A stretch of 64,000 bases of DNA from JACDHG01 sp963815295 (GTDB taxonomy: Bacteria; Actinomycetota; Actinomycetes; Propionibacteriales; Nocardioidaceae): assembly GCA_963815295.1 (NCBI GenBank), contig CAWFFZ010000008.1:744001-808000 (forward strand). Direction: 5' to 3'. The notes under the pieces were generated by a model. It was not told the origin of the DNA and did no database searches. It worked only from the letters and a program-made list of their open reading frames with translations. This document shows, in pieces, positions 42,501 through 51,090 of this stretch. The translations under genes were made by a program, and so were the position numbers. The number at the start of each line of letters is the position of its first letter. Position 1 is the first letter of the stretch.

Positions 42501-44154
42501 GGCCCATGAGAAACACCCCGAACAGGCCGCGGTCGGGGATCGTGCCCCCGGAGGTGACGGCGAGACGGGCGGCGCCGGGGCGTCCGGTGAGGGTGTCGGC
42601 CACCCGGTCCCACACGAGTCGCGGGCGCAGCTCGGCGAACTCGTCGGACGGGTAGCGCCCAGCGAGCAGGTCGAGGGTGGCGTCGAACGCAGAGCGTGGC
42701 AGGGTCGCAAAGGACGCCGCACGGCGTACGACGTCGAAGAGGGCCTGGGTGCTCCACGTGTCGAGCGCGGAGCACGCGACGACCTGCTGGGCGAGGACGT
42801 CGAGCGGGTTGGTCGGCACCTTGAGTGCCTCGATCTGCCCGCTTCGCATCCGCTCCACGGTGACGGCGGTCTGCACCAGGTCACCGCGATGCTTGGGAAA
42901 CAGGACCCCGCGCGACACTTCGCCGACGTGGTGGCCGGCGCGGCCGACGCGCTGTAGTCCGCTCGCAACCGACGGTGGCGACTCGACCTGGATGACGAGA
43001 TCGACCGCACCCATGTCGATGCCGAGCTCGAGGCTGGACGTGGCCACCACGCAGGGGAGCCGACCCGCCTTCAGGTCGTCTTCGATCAGCGCCCGCTGCT
43101 CCTTGCTGACCGAGCCGTGGTGAGCGCGCGCAATGATCTCGGGCACGCCGTGCGAGGCCCCACTCTGCGCCATGATCTGGGCGGGCTGACCGACGTCGGG
43201 CACGTCCTCTCCGCGGCGGTCGAGGGCGATCTCGTTGAGGCGGGCGGTCAGGCGCTCGGCCAGCCGCCGCGAGTTGGCGAACACGATCGTCGACCGGTGT
43301 CGCTCGACCAGATCGACGATTCGCTCCTCGACGTGTGGCCAGATCGAGGCTCGCGGCTCGTTGCCCGCGGCAGGGCCCTCGAGATCGTCGGTGACTTGCC
43401 CGAGCTCGGTCATGTCCTCGACCGGTACGACGACCCGCAGGTCCCATTCCTTCGTCGACGGCGGGGCGACCACCTCTACCGGCTGTGCTCCACCGAGGAA
43501 ACGTGCCACCTCGTCGATCGGTCGCACTGTGGCCGACAGGCCGATGCGCTGGGCCGGTTGATCGAGGAGCTCGTCGAGGCGCTCGAGCGACAGAGCCAGG
43601 TGGGCGCCTCGCTTGGTGCCGGCGACTGCATGGACCTCGTCGACGATGACCGTGTCGACACCTCGCAGCGACTCACGGACCTGCGACGTGAGCATCAAGA
43701 ACAGCGACTCGGGCGTCGTGATCAAGATGTCGGGTGGAGTCGCCGAAAGTCGGCGCCGCTCAGCGGGCGAGGTGTCGCCGGAGCGGATGCCGACGGTGAC
43801 GTCGCGCACTTCGGTGCCGAGCCGGGCGGCTGTCTGACCGATGCCGGTGAGTGGCGCGCGGAGGTTGCGCTCGACGTCGACGGCGAGGGCCTTGAGGGGT
43901 GAGACGTACAGGACCCGGCAGCGGTGTCGCTTCTCGCTCGGAGCTGCGGTCGTCGTGAGGCGGTCAACCGCCCACAGGAACGCAGCGAGCGTCTTGCCCG
44001 ATCCGGTGGGAGCGACCACCAAGGCGTTGCGTCCAGCCGCGATCGACTGCCAGGCACCGGTCTGCGCCGGCGTCGGCTCCGCGAAGGCGCTGCCGAACCA
44101 GGCTCGTGTCACAGGGGAGAATCCCGGCAAACCGCCGGCGTCGTTGCCAGTCAC
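39568..44154 (-). CDS. lhr: Lhr-type ATP-dependent helicase (large form)
   Basis: About 1,528 aa from GTG at 44154; ATG at 44163 or 44190 is possible. CAGGAT on the coding strand 7 nt before the GTG suits a leaderless start. SF2 helicase core: Q motif PTPAQTGAW, Walker A VVAPTGSGKTLAAFLWAV, DEVH in VIVDEVHAVAGTKRGAHLAL, LSATVRP and QRVGRAGHHVGE. The large actinobacterial Lhr has a winged-helix and beta-barrel and a long C-terminal half of unresolved role. It translocates 3' to 5' on single-stranded DNA and unwinds RNA:DNA hybrids, working with repair nucleases. Divergent from fhs. No frameshift over more than 4.5 kb. Confidence 0.96.
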   Translation of the reverse strand: MTGNDAGGLPGFSPVTRAWFGSAFAEPTPAQTGAWQSIAAGRNALVVAPTGSGKTLAAFLWAVDRLTTTAAPSEKRHRCRVLYVSPLKALAVDVERNLRAPLTGIGQTAARLGTEVRDVTVGIRSGDTSPAERRRLSATPPDILITTPESLFLMLTSQVRESLRGVDTVIVDEVHAVAGTKRGAHLALSLERLDELLDQPAQRIGLSATVRPIDEVARFLGGAQPVEVVAPPSTKEWDLRVVVPVEDMTELGQVTDDLEGPAAGNEPRASIWPHVEERIVDLVERHRSTIVFANSRRLAERLTARLNEIALDRRGEDVPDVGQPAQIMAQSGASHGVPEIIARAHHGSVSKEQRALIEDDLKAGRLPCVVATSSLELGIDMGAVDLVIQVESPPSVASGLQRVGRAGHHVGEVSRGVLFPKHRGDLVQTAVTVERMRSGQIEALKVPTNPLDVLAQQVVACSALDTWSTQALFDVVRRAASFATLPRSAFDATLDLLAGRYPSDEFAELRPRLVWDRVADTLTGRPGAARLAVTSGGTIPDRGLFGVFLMGQVASHGGAATGARVGELDEEMVYESRVGDIFALGASSWRIEDITHDRVLVSPAPGQPGRLPFWKGDSLGRPAELGAAVGAFVREVAKLAEPEAVERATLAGLDTFAAANLVEFIGEQRADTGYVPHDRQLLVERCRDELGDWRLIVHSPYGAAVHGPWALAIGARLRERHGIDAQAMAGDDGIVIRIPETDAEPPGADAVLFEPDEIDDLVTGEVGGSALFASRFRECAARALLLPRRDPGKRSPLWQQRQRSAALLQVASKYGSFPIVLEAVRECLQDVYDLPALVRLMGDIESRRIRVVEVETPTPSAFARSLLFGYVASFVYEGDSPLAERRAAALALDPALLGELLGRTELRDLLDAEVVDQISAELQRLTPDRAARDVEGVADLLRLLGPLSVAEIDARTIDGADTAGWVNELIAARRAATIRIAGAELVTAIEDVARLRDALGVPVPPGVPDVFTEPVADPLGDLVARFARTHGPFVTADVASRFGLGQAVAHDALTRLSAAGRVAAGEFRPAGHGSEWCDAEVLRRLRRRSLAAARKEVEPVERAALGRFLPGWQHIGGRLRGAAGVLAVVEQLAGCAVPASALEPFVLRSRLLDYHPSMLDELTASGEVTWAGAGALPGTDGWISLHIADTAPLTLPDLAESELTDAHHGVLDVLGRGGGYFFRQLSDAVGSTDDQHLATVLWDLVWAGHLTNDTLAPLRVLLGAGRGSHRPRRSAPRGRLTSRGGVSRAALGRPRLPSHAGPPTVGGRWSLTPEREADPTRRAHAAAEALLERHGVVIRGAVVNERTPGGFAAVYKVLSAFEESGRCRRGYFVAGLGAAQFGAAGAIDRLRSQSSESRGQRADSGAIVLAATDPANPFGAALPWPDRTADAANAGHRPGRKAGGVVVLVDGSLALYVERGGRTLLTFTSEPSRIQPAVDALALAVRDGALGKLTVERADGEHILGSPLSSALEAAGFHATPRGLRLRH

Positions 44155-44190
44155 CCGACCCATCCTGCCGGAGCCCGCCGACAGTCCCAC

Positions 44191-44238
44191 AACGTCCGTG
44201 CTAGCGGTCGCTGGAGCGCTCGCTATTACGGACGCAAA
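44191..44238. repeat. Palindromic repeat family I, copy 3
   Basis: AACGTCCGTGC, core GGTCGCTGGAGCG and TTACGGACGCAAA, between the divergent lhr and fhs genes. Same arms and core as copies at 26391 and 38688. Confidence 0.7.
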
Positions 44239-44301
44239 ATCTGGAGGTTTCCCGTTGCTTGGTCGCGACGGCTAGATTCTCAGTCAACCAAGGAGAGAAA
44301 C

Positions 44302-45996
44302 GTGTCACAAGGCAACCTCGAGATCGCCAGAAACGCCGCCCTCAAGCCGATCGAGGACGTCGCGAACGAGATGGGACTTGGCAGCCATCTGCTGGAGCAC
44401 TACGGACGCGACGTAATGAAGGTGAGCCTCGACGCGATCGAGGAGCTTGCCGACCGGCCGCGGGCCAAGTACGTCGTCGTCACGGCCGTCACGCCAACCC
44501 CGCTGGGCGAGGGAAAGACGACGACCACGGTCGGGCTCGGCCAGGGGATGCGACACATCGGGCGCAGCGCCGTCATCACGATCCGGCAGGCGTCGATGGG
44601 GCCGGCGCTCGGCATCAAGGGCGGCGCGGCTGGCGGCGGCTACAGCCAGGTGGTCCCGATGGAGCGGCTCAACCTCCATCTGACGGGCGACATGCACGCC
44701 GTCACCGCCGCGCACAACCTGCTGAGCGCGATGCTCGACGACCACCTCTACCGCGGCAACCCGCTCGGCATCGACACCAACAGCATCACCTGGCGACGCG
44801 TGCTCGACGTCAACGACCGCTCGCTTCGCAACGTCGTGACCGGCCTGGGTGGACGCGCCGACGGCGTTCCGCTGCAGACGGGATTCGACATCACGGCGGC
44901 GTCGGAGGTGATGGCGGCGCTCTCGTTAACCACGTCACTCCGAGACCTGCGGGAGCGGCTCGCCCGCATCGTCGTCGGTTACACGTCGCGGGGCGAGCCG
45001 GTAACGGCCGAACAGCTCAACACCGCTGGCGCCATGACCGTGTTGCTGCGCGAGGCCATCAAGCCCAACTTGCTGCAGACGATCGAGAACACGCCCGCGC
45101 TGGTGCACACCGGTCCGTTCGGCAACATCGCCACCGGTGTCTCGTCGGTGATCGCTGACCTGATCGCGTTGCGCACGGGCGACTTCGCAATCACCGAGGC
45201 TGGTTTCGGCGCCGACATGGGTGCAGAGCGCTTCTTCAACATCAAGTGCCGTACGTCGGGGGAGGCGCCCGACGCCGCCGTCGTCGTCGCCACGGTCCGC
45301 GCGCTCAAGGCGCACTCCGGCAAGTACAAGATCGTGGCCGGGCGGCCGCTTCCGCCCGAGCTCCTCGCCGAGAACCCCGACGACGTACACGCGGGTGCGG
45401 CCAACCTGGCGAAGCAGATCGAGAACGTGAAGCTGCACGGCGTGACGCCGGTCGTCGCGGTCAACGCGTTTCCGACCGACCATGCAAGCGAGTACGCCGC
45501 GATCCGCGAGATCGCCGAGGGCGCGGGCGCCAGGTTTGCCGTCTCGACCCACTTCTCCGACGGAGGGGCCGGCGCGATCGAGCTCGCCGAGGCCGTCGCC
45601 GAGGCAGCGAACGAGCCGAGCGAGTTCAAGTTGCTGTATCCCGACGAGGCGACCTTGCGGGAAAAGATCGAGCTGATCGCCACCAAGGTGTACGGCGCCG
45701 ACGGCGTCGACTACTCCACCGCCGCCGGCCGCCAGCTCGACACGTACGAGAAGGCCGGCTTCGGCCGACTCCCTATCTGCATGGCGAAGACACACCTCTC
45801 GCTTTCCTCCAATCCAGCTCTCAAAGGAGCACCCACCGGATGGCGGTTGCCGGTACGGGAGGTGCGGGCCTCGGCAGGTGCGGGCTTCGTGTACCCGATC
45901 TGCGGTGACATGCGGACGATGCCGGGTCTCGGTTCGGACCCGGCGGCCGCGCACATGGACGTCGACGACGAGGGTCAGACAATCGGCCTGTTCTAG
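44302..45996 (+). CDS. fhs: Formate-tetrahydrofolate ligase
   Basis: 564 aa from GTG at 44302; AAGGAGAG lies 5 nt upstream, deciding this start over longer frames. ATP-dependent formation of 10-formyl-THF. Markers: AVTPTPLGEGKTTTTVGLGQ (P-loop), SMGPALGIKGGAAGGGYSQV, NLHLTGDMHAVTAAHNLL, ITEAGFGADMGAERFFNIKC and CMAKTHLSLSSNPALKGAPT. Links formate to one-carbon supply for purines, and with thyA, folA belongs to folate metabolism. Confidence 0.97.
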   Translation: MSQGNLEIARNAALKPIEDVANEMGLGSHLLEHYGRDVMKVSLDAIEELADRPRAKYVVVTAVTPTPLGEGKTTTTVGLGQGMRHIGRSAVITIRQASMGPALGIKGGAAGGGYSQVVPMERLNLHLTGDMHAVTAAHNLLSAMLDDHLYRGNPLGIDTNSITWRRVLDVNDRSLRNVVTGLGGRADGVPLQTGFDITAASEVMAALSLTTSLRDLRERLARIVVGYTSRGEPVTAEQLNTAGAMTVLLREAIKPNLLQTIENTPALVHTGPFGNIATGVSSVIADLIALRTGDFAITEAGFGADMGAERFFNIKCRTSGEAPDAAVVVATVRALKAHSGKYKIVAGRPLPPELLAENPDDVHAGAANLAKQIENVKLHGVTPVVAVNAFPTDHASEYAAIREIAEGAGARFAVSTHFSDGGAGAIELAEAVAEAANEPSEFKLLYPDEATLREKIELIATKVYGADGVDYSTAAGRQLDTYEKAGFGRLPICMAKTHLSLSSNPALKGAPTGWRLPVREVRASAGAGFVYPICGDMRTMPGLGSDPAAAHMDVDDEGQTIGLF

Positions 45997-46388
45997 CGTC
46001 CGATCAGCGGAGACAAGGCCCAAATCTGTTTCGTTGGCGGCGGCGGTCTCGCTTCCCGCTGAAGAGCGCAGCAACGCCGGAAGTTTCGCTGCAGGTTTCG
46101 TCACGCTGGCGGCTGCCGGCTCGGCGGTCGATCGCGGAGCGAGAGTGAAGGAAGGTCGGCGAGATCGCGGCCGTCATGGAGCGCAGCGACTGCCGCTGAG
46201 CGCGCCGACCGCGTTCGCTACGTCGACCGCACCCACCGGGTGGCCTAGTGCTCCGGTCGCTGGCGAAAGAAGTGACCCCTGGTCAATGGTTGACACCTTG
46301 TCACTACTTGCGACCGCGACTGCTCCCCACCTCTGCGTCGCTAGGGTGATCCCGGCAGCGATTCCGCTCACTGGTCGAAAGGTTGTCC
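45997..46388. other. Intergenic region, no gene seen
   Basis: 392 nt between fhs and the class V PLP enzyme gene. The composition is coding-like but no frame is convincing. Near 46270-46306, AAGTGAC and GTCACTA form an imperfect inverted pair with TTGACA (46290-46295) inside, a possible operator. CCGGTCGCTGGCG at 46253-46265 resembles the core of palindromic family I without arms. Confidence 0.4.
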
Positions 46389-47475
46389 GTGCCCAAACCG
46401 CGTGCCCTCACTGATGCAGACCTGCACCGGCTGGATCACGCGCGAGAAGAGTTCGAGGCCGAAACGATCTACCTGAACACCACCACCATGGGTCTGCCAC
46501 CTCGGCGCAGTTGGCAAGCCCTCCAGGCGGCGCTGGACGACTGGCGCCACGGCGTGGCGGACGCCCCCTCCTACGACGTCCCGCTGGCCGCCGCGCGTGC
46601 GTCGTACGCCGATCTGGTCAATGTCGAACCGTCATCGGTCGCGGTGGGCAGCCAGGTCTCGGTGTTCGCCGGACTGGTGGCCGCGTCGCTGCCGCCAGGC
46701 GGTGAAGTGCTCACCGCGGTTGGTGACTTCACCAGCGTCTTGTTTCCCTTCCACGCCCGGGCCGGCGGCGGAGTCACCGTCCGCGAGGCGCCGCTGGATC
46801 GGCTCGTCGAAGCCGTCACTTCGACGACGACGTTGGTGGCGGTGTCTGCGGTGCAGTCGGCCAATGGCGGCATGGTCGATCTCGACGCCTTGGTGGCGGC
46901 GTGTGCCGACACCGGCACTCGCATCCTGCTGGACACGACTCAGGCGGTCGGGTGGCTGCCCGTTGACGCCAGTCGATTCGACTACACCGTCTGCTCCGGC
47001 TACAAGTGGCTGCTCTCGCCGCGCGGCACCGCCTACTTCACTGTCCAGCCAAGCCTTTTCGACGGTCTGGTCCCTCACAATGCGGGCTGGTATGCCGGTG
47101 ACGATCCGTGGGCAAGCCTCTACGGCACGCCCCTGCGGCTGGCACCAGACGCTCGTCGCTTCGACGTGTCGCCGGTGTGGCACTCCTGGGTCGCGGCCGC
47201 TCCCGCGCTGGAGCTCCTCACCTTCGTCGGCACCGACACCCTGCACGCCCACACGGTCGGACTGGCTGAGCGGTTCCGATCTGCGGTAGGCCTGCCGGCG
47301 GGCGAGTCGCCGATTGTCTCGGCCGTTGCTGACGAGCAAGTCCCGGCGTTGATGGAAGAGGCGGCGATCATCGGGTCCGTGCGGGCTGGCAGGCTCCGGC
47401 TCTCCTTCCATGTGTCTACTGGCCAGGCAGATGCCGACCTGAGCCGCGGACGTCTTGTCCGGACATCTGCGCTAG
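46389..47475 (+). CDS. Class V PLP-dependent aminotransferase/cysteine desulfurase-like enzyme, frameshifted at its 3' end
   Basis: About 361 aa from GTG at 46389 when corrected. TIYLNTTTMGLPPRRSW at the N-terminus, SVAVGSQVSVFAGLVAASLP, VSAVQSANGGMVDLDALVAA, ILLDTTQAVGWLPVDASRFD (Asp for the PLP ring) and the Schiff-base Lys in YTVCSGYKWLLSPRGTAYF. At GACCTGAGCCGCGG an extra C (about 47444) moves the frame; without it the protein ends LSADVLSGHLR at a TAG at 47473-47475, as expected for the family. Uncorrected, the frame runs to 47624 into the ABC gene. Substrate unknown. Confidence 0.88.
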
Positions 47476-47506
47476 GCAGGGCCTGGCAAATAGATCGGAA
47501 ACCCTG

Positions 47507-47536
47507 TTGGGAAGCGTCGGCACGGCTGCGTAGTGT
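47507..47536 (+). promoter_or_regulatory. Promoter of the ABC exporter operon, leaderless
   Basis: TTGGGA (47507-47512), 18-nt spacer and TAGTGT (47531-47536), ending 6 nt before GTG at 47543. This supports the 47543 start for the ATPase. Confidence 0.6.
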
Positions 47537-47542
47537 CCTGGT

Positions 47543-48535
<993 letters not shown>

Positions 48536-48543
48536 GTCAGCCC

Positions 48544-49335
48544 ATGTCGATGACACTTCCGCGGCTCGCGCCGCGTCTTTACGACTACTGGCGTACGGAG
48601 CTCAAGCGCACCTGGCGAGGCTCGGTCGTCTCCAGCTTCTTGATCCCGTTCCTTTACCTCACGGCCATGGGCGTCGGCCTCGGAGGCTTCGTCGACGACA
48701 ACGCCGGCGCTGCGGCACTCGGAGGAGTCTCCTACCTGGCCTTCATCGCACCGGGACTCATGGCGACCACCGCCATGTCGACTGCCGTCCAGGAGTCGAC
48801 GTTTCCAGTCCTGTCCGGGTTCAAGTGGGCCAAGACCTACTTCTCGATGTCGGCAACCCCGCTCGAGGTGGCCGACATCGTGGTCGCCAACTTGCTGGCG
48901 ATCGCGTTCCGCACGTTCTTCACGTGCGCGGTCTTCCTCGGCGTGATGGGGGCGTACGGCGCTCTGAGCAACTGGTGGGGTGGGCCGGCGGCACTGCTGG
49001 TGGCCGTGCTGGTCGGCCTTGCGCATGCGGCTCCGGTCTTCGCATTCAGCGCCAGGATCAAAGAGCCGAGCAGCTTCGCTCTGATTTTCCGCCTCGGCCT
49101 GATGCCGATGTTCTTGTTCAGCGGTGCGTTCTTCCCGGTCTCTCAGCTGCCGGACACCGTGGCGTGGCTCGCCTACATCACGCCGATCTGGCACGGCGTC
49201 GAGCTGTCGCGCATGCTCACCCTGGGAGCGGTCGAAGCGCTCCCTGCCCTCGGTCATCTGGCCTATCTCTTGCTATGGCTGCTTGCTGGCTGGGTGCTTG
49301 CGGTCAGGGGCTTCGAGCGGAGGCTGGCCCAGTGA
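48544..49335 (+). CDS. ABC-2 type permease (NodJ-like), first copy
   Basis: 263 aa, six predicted membrane helices. DYWRTELKRTWRGSVVSS is the amphipathic lead, then FLIPFLYLTAMGVGLGGFV, and the conserved region MPMFLFSGAFFPVSQLPD with AYITPIWHGVELSR. Overlaps the next gene by 4 nt. The two permeases presumably form a heterodimer with the ATPase. Confidence 0.93.
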   Translation: MSMTLPRLAPRLYDYWRTELKRTWRGSVVSSFLIPFLYLTAMGVGLGGFVDDNAGAAALGGVSYLAFIAPGLMATTAMSTAVQESTFPVLSGFKWAKTYFSMSATPLEVADIVVANLLAIAFRTFFTCAVFLGVMGAYGALSNWWGGPAALLVAVLVGLAHAAPVFAFSARIKEPSSFALIFRLGLMPMFLFSGAFFPVSQLPDTVAWLAYITPIWHGVELSRMLTLGAVEALPALGHLAYLLLWLLAGWVLAVRGFERRLAQ

Positions 49336-50150
49336 CCGACCTGATTGCTCCGCGCCGCGCTTTGGCAGCGCGGGTGCTGCCCCTCCACGGCGTCAGCTCA
49401 TGGCGAGTCGTCGAGCGCAACTTCTTCGCCTACCGCCACGTCTGGTTCGTCTTCGCCACCGGCATGCTCGAGCCGATCCTCTACCTGCTGTCGATCGGGA
49501 TCGGCGTCGGCGAGCTCGTGGGGGACTTCGAGCTGTCGAACGGGACGTCTGTGGGTTACGTCGAGTTCGTCGCGCCGGCCATGCTCGCTGCGTCGGCGAT
49601 GAACGGCGCCCTCTACGACTCGACCTACAACCTGTTCTTCCGGATGAAGTACGCCAAGCTGTACGACGCGATGCTCGCCACCCCACTGCGGCCGGTGCAC
49701 ATCGCGCGCGGCGAGATCACCTGGGCGCTGCTGCGCGGCGCGATCTACTCGGCGTTCTTCATCCTGGTGATGGTTGTGCTGGGCCTCGTCGAGTCGTGGT
49801 GGATGCTGCTGGCACTCCCGGCGACGATGCTGATCGGCTACGGGTTCGCCGGTGCCGGGATGGCGCTGACGACGTGGATGCGCAGCTGGCAGGACTTCGA
49901 GTTCGTCCAGCTCGCGATCATGCCGATGTTCTTGTTCTCGGCGACGTTCTACCCCGTCTCGACCTACCCCGATGGTGTCGAGGCGATTGTGCGCTTGACA
50001 CCGCTCTACCAGGGCGTCACCTTGTGCCGCGGGATGTCACTCGGCTCGATGGGCACCGAGCAGTTGTTCGCGGCCGTCTACCTCGCCGTGATGGGATCGG
50101 TCGGCCTCTGGGTCGCCTCTCGCCGGCTCGGTGTCCTGCTGCTCAAGTAG
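49332..50150 (+). CDS. ABC-2 type permease (NodJ-like), second copy
   Basis: 272 aa from GTG at 49332, overlapping the previous stop. VSSWRVVERNFFAYRHVWF, IGIGVGELVGDFEL, APAMLAASAMNGALYDSTYN, and the ABC-2 motif MPMFLFSATFYPVSTYPDG with RLTPLYQGVTLCRGMSLG. The longer N-terminus and distinct sequence show it is a paralogue, not a recent duplicate, of the first permease. Confidence 0.93.
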   Translation: MTDLIAPRRALAARVLPLHGVSSWRVVERNFFAYRHVWFVFATGMLEPILYLLSIGIGVGELVGDFELSNGTSVGYVEFVAPAMLAASAMNGALYDSTYNLFFRMKYAKLYDAMLATPLRPVHIARGEITWALLRGAIYSAFFILVMVVLGLVESWWMLLALPATMLIGYGFAGAGMALTTWMRSWQDFEFVQLAIMPMFLFSATFYPVSTYPDGVEAIVRLTPLYQGVTLCRGMSLGSMGTEQLFAAVYLAVMGSVGLWVASRRLGVLLLK

Positions 50151-50184
50151 CCGCCGCACTGGGCAGCACCCGCTCGACGCAGTG

Positions 50185-50955
50185 TCAGGCGCGCTGGATC
50201 TCCTCGGCGACGAGCCCCTTCAGCCGCGGCCAGTCGTCACCGAACGCGAGATCGCGCCCGTTGTCTTCGAGCATGGCCCGGAACAGTGCTCCGGATCCGA
50301 TGGTGCCTTGATCCACGTGCTTGAACACCTCGAGCGTGACAATGCCGTAGAGCCGGGCCCAGGCGCGCAGGAAGATCCAGCTGAGCCCGATCGGCATACC
50401 TGGGAAGTCGCAAATCAAGAGCCCCTCCTCGCGCTGCGCGGTGAGTGACGCGAGCACCTCGGGCTCGAGAGCGTCGTCGGCCGGGATAGGGAACTGGTAG
50501 CGCTGCCAGAGCCGGCGGTAGATGTCACTGAAGAACGCCGCGAACGCCTGCACGCCCTCGTCGGGCTCGCTGCCGTCCTCCGGGCTCGTCGCCGGGTTGG
50601 CGAAGAGCAGCGCGAACTCCTCGCGGTGACTGATCGCCCAGTGTCGAAACGCCACGGCGGACGCCAGGATCTGTGCTCCCGGGTCGTCGTCAGGGTGCCG
50701 GTCGCGGGCCCTGACGAGGATGGCGACGACGTCGGTGAAGACCGACCGGCAGACGAGCAGCAGCAACTCCTGGTAGCTGTCGACGTAGCGGTAGAGGGCG
50801 GGCGCGGTCATGCCCATCTCGGCGGCGATCGCCCGGAGCGAAAGCGAGTCGCTCTGCTGCAGTAGGCGCCGCGACACCGACACGATCTCGTCGTACGTGG
50901 CCTGCCGTTGCCGCTCTCGACGCGTGGGTACGGCGGCCGGTGTGGTCGTGCTCAT
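50185..50955 (-). CDS. TetR-family transcriptional regulator
   Basis: 256 aa from ATG at 50955; AGGAGG lies 5 nt upstream on the coding strand, favouring it over ATGs at 50997. Helix-turn-helix SLRAIAAEMGMTAPALYRYV at about residues 40-59. The long C-terminal ligand domain has AFRHWAISHREEFALLF, typical of the WHG-type TetR subgroup. It is divergent from the MMPL transporter, the usual arrangement for its repressor. Confidence 0.93.
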   Translation of the reverse strand: MSTTTPAAVPTRRERQRQATYDEIVSVSRRLLQQSDSLSLRAIAAEMGMTAPALYRYVDSYQELLLLVCRSVFTDVVAILVRARDRHPDDDPGAQILASAVAFRHWAISHREEFALLFANPATSPEDGSEPDEGVQAFAAFFSDIYRRLWQRYQFPIPADDALEPEVLASLTAQREEGLLICDFPGMPIGLSWIFLRAWARLYGIVTLEVFKHVDQGTIGSGALFRAMLEDNGRDLAFGDDWPRLKGLVAEEIQRA

Positions 50956-51019
50956 CGTCTCCTCCTGGGCTCCCTTCACGGGGAACACCTCCATCATGCC
51001 CTATCACGCAGATAAATGC

Positions 51020-51065
51020 TTGACATTCTAGTGAACGTAGTAAACAGTAAACACCATTAGCGTTC
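51020..51065 (+). promoter_or_regulatory. MMPL promoter and probable TetR operator
   Basis: TTGACA at 51020-51025 is followed by an AT-rich -10 region (around 51041-51050). AGTAAAC is repeated in tandem at 51039-51045 and 51046-51052, and GAACG (51033-51037) pairs with CGTTC (51061-51065). This unusually A/T-rich stretch is the likely binding site of the TetR protein. Confidence 0.5.
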
Positions 51066-51090
51066 GTGACAAGACATTGCGAGGTACATC

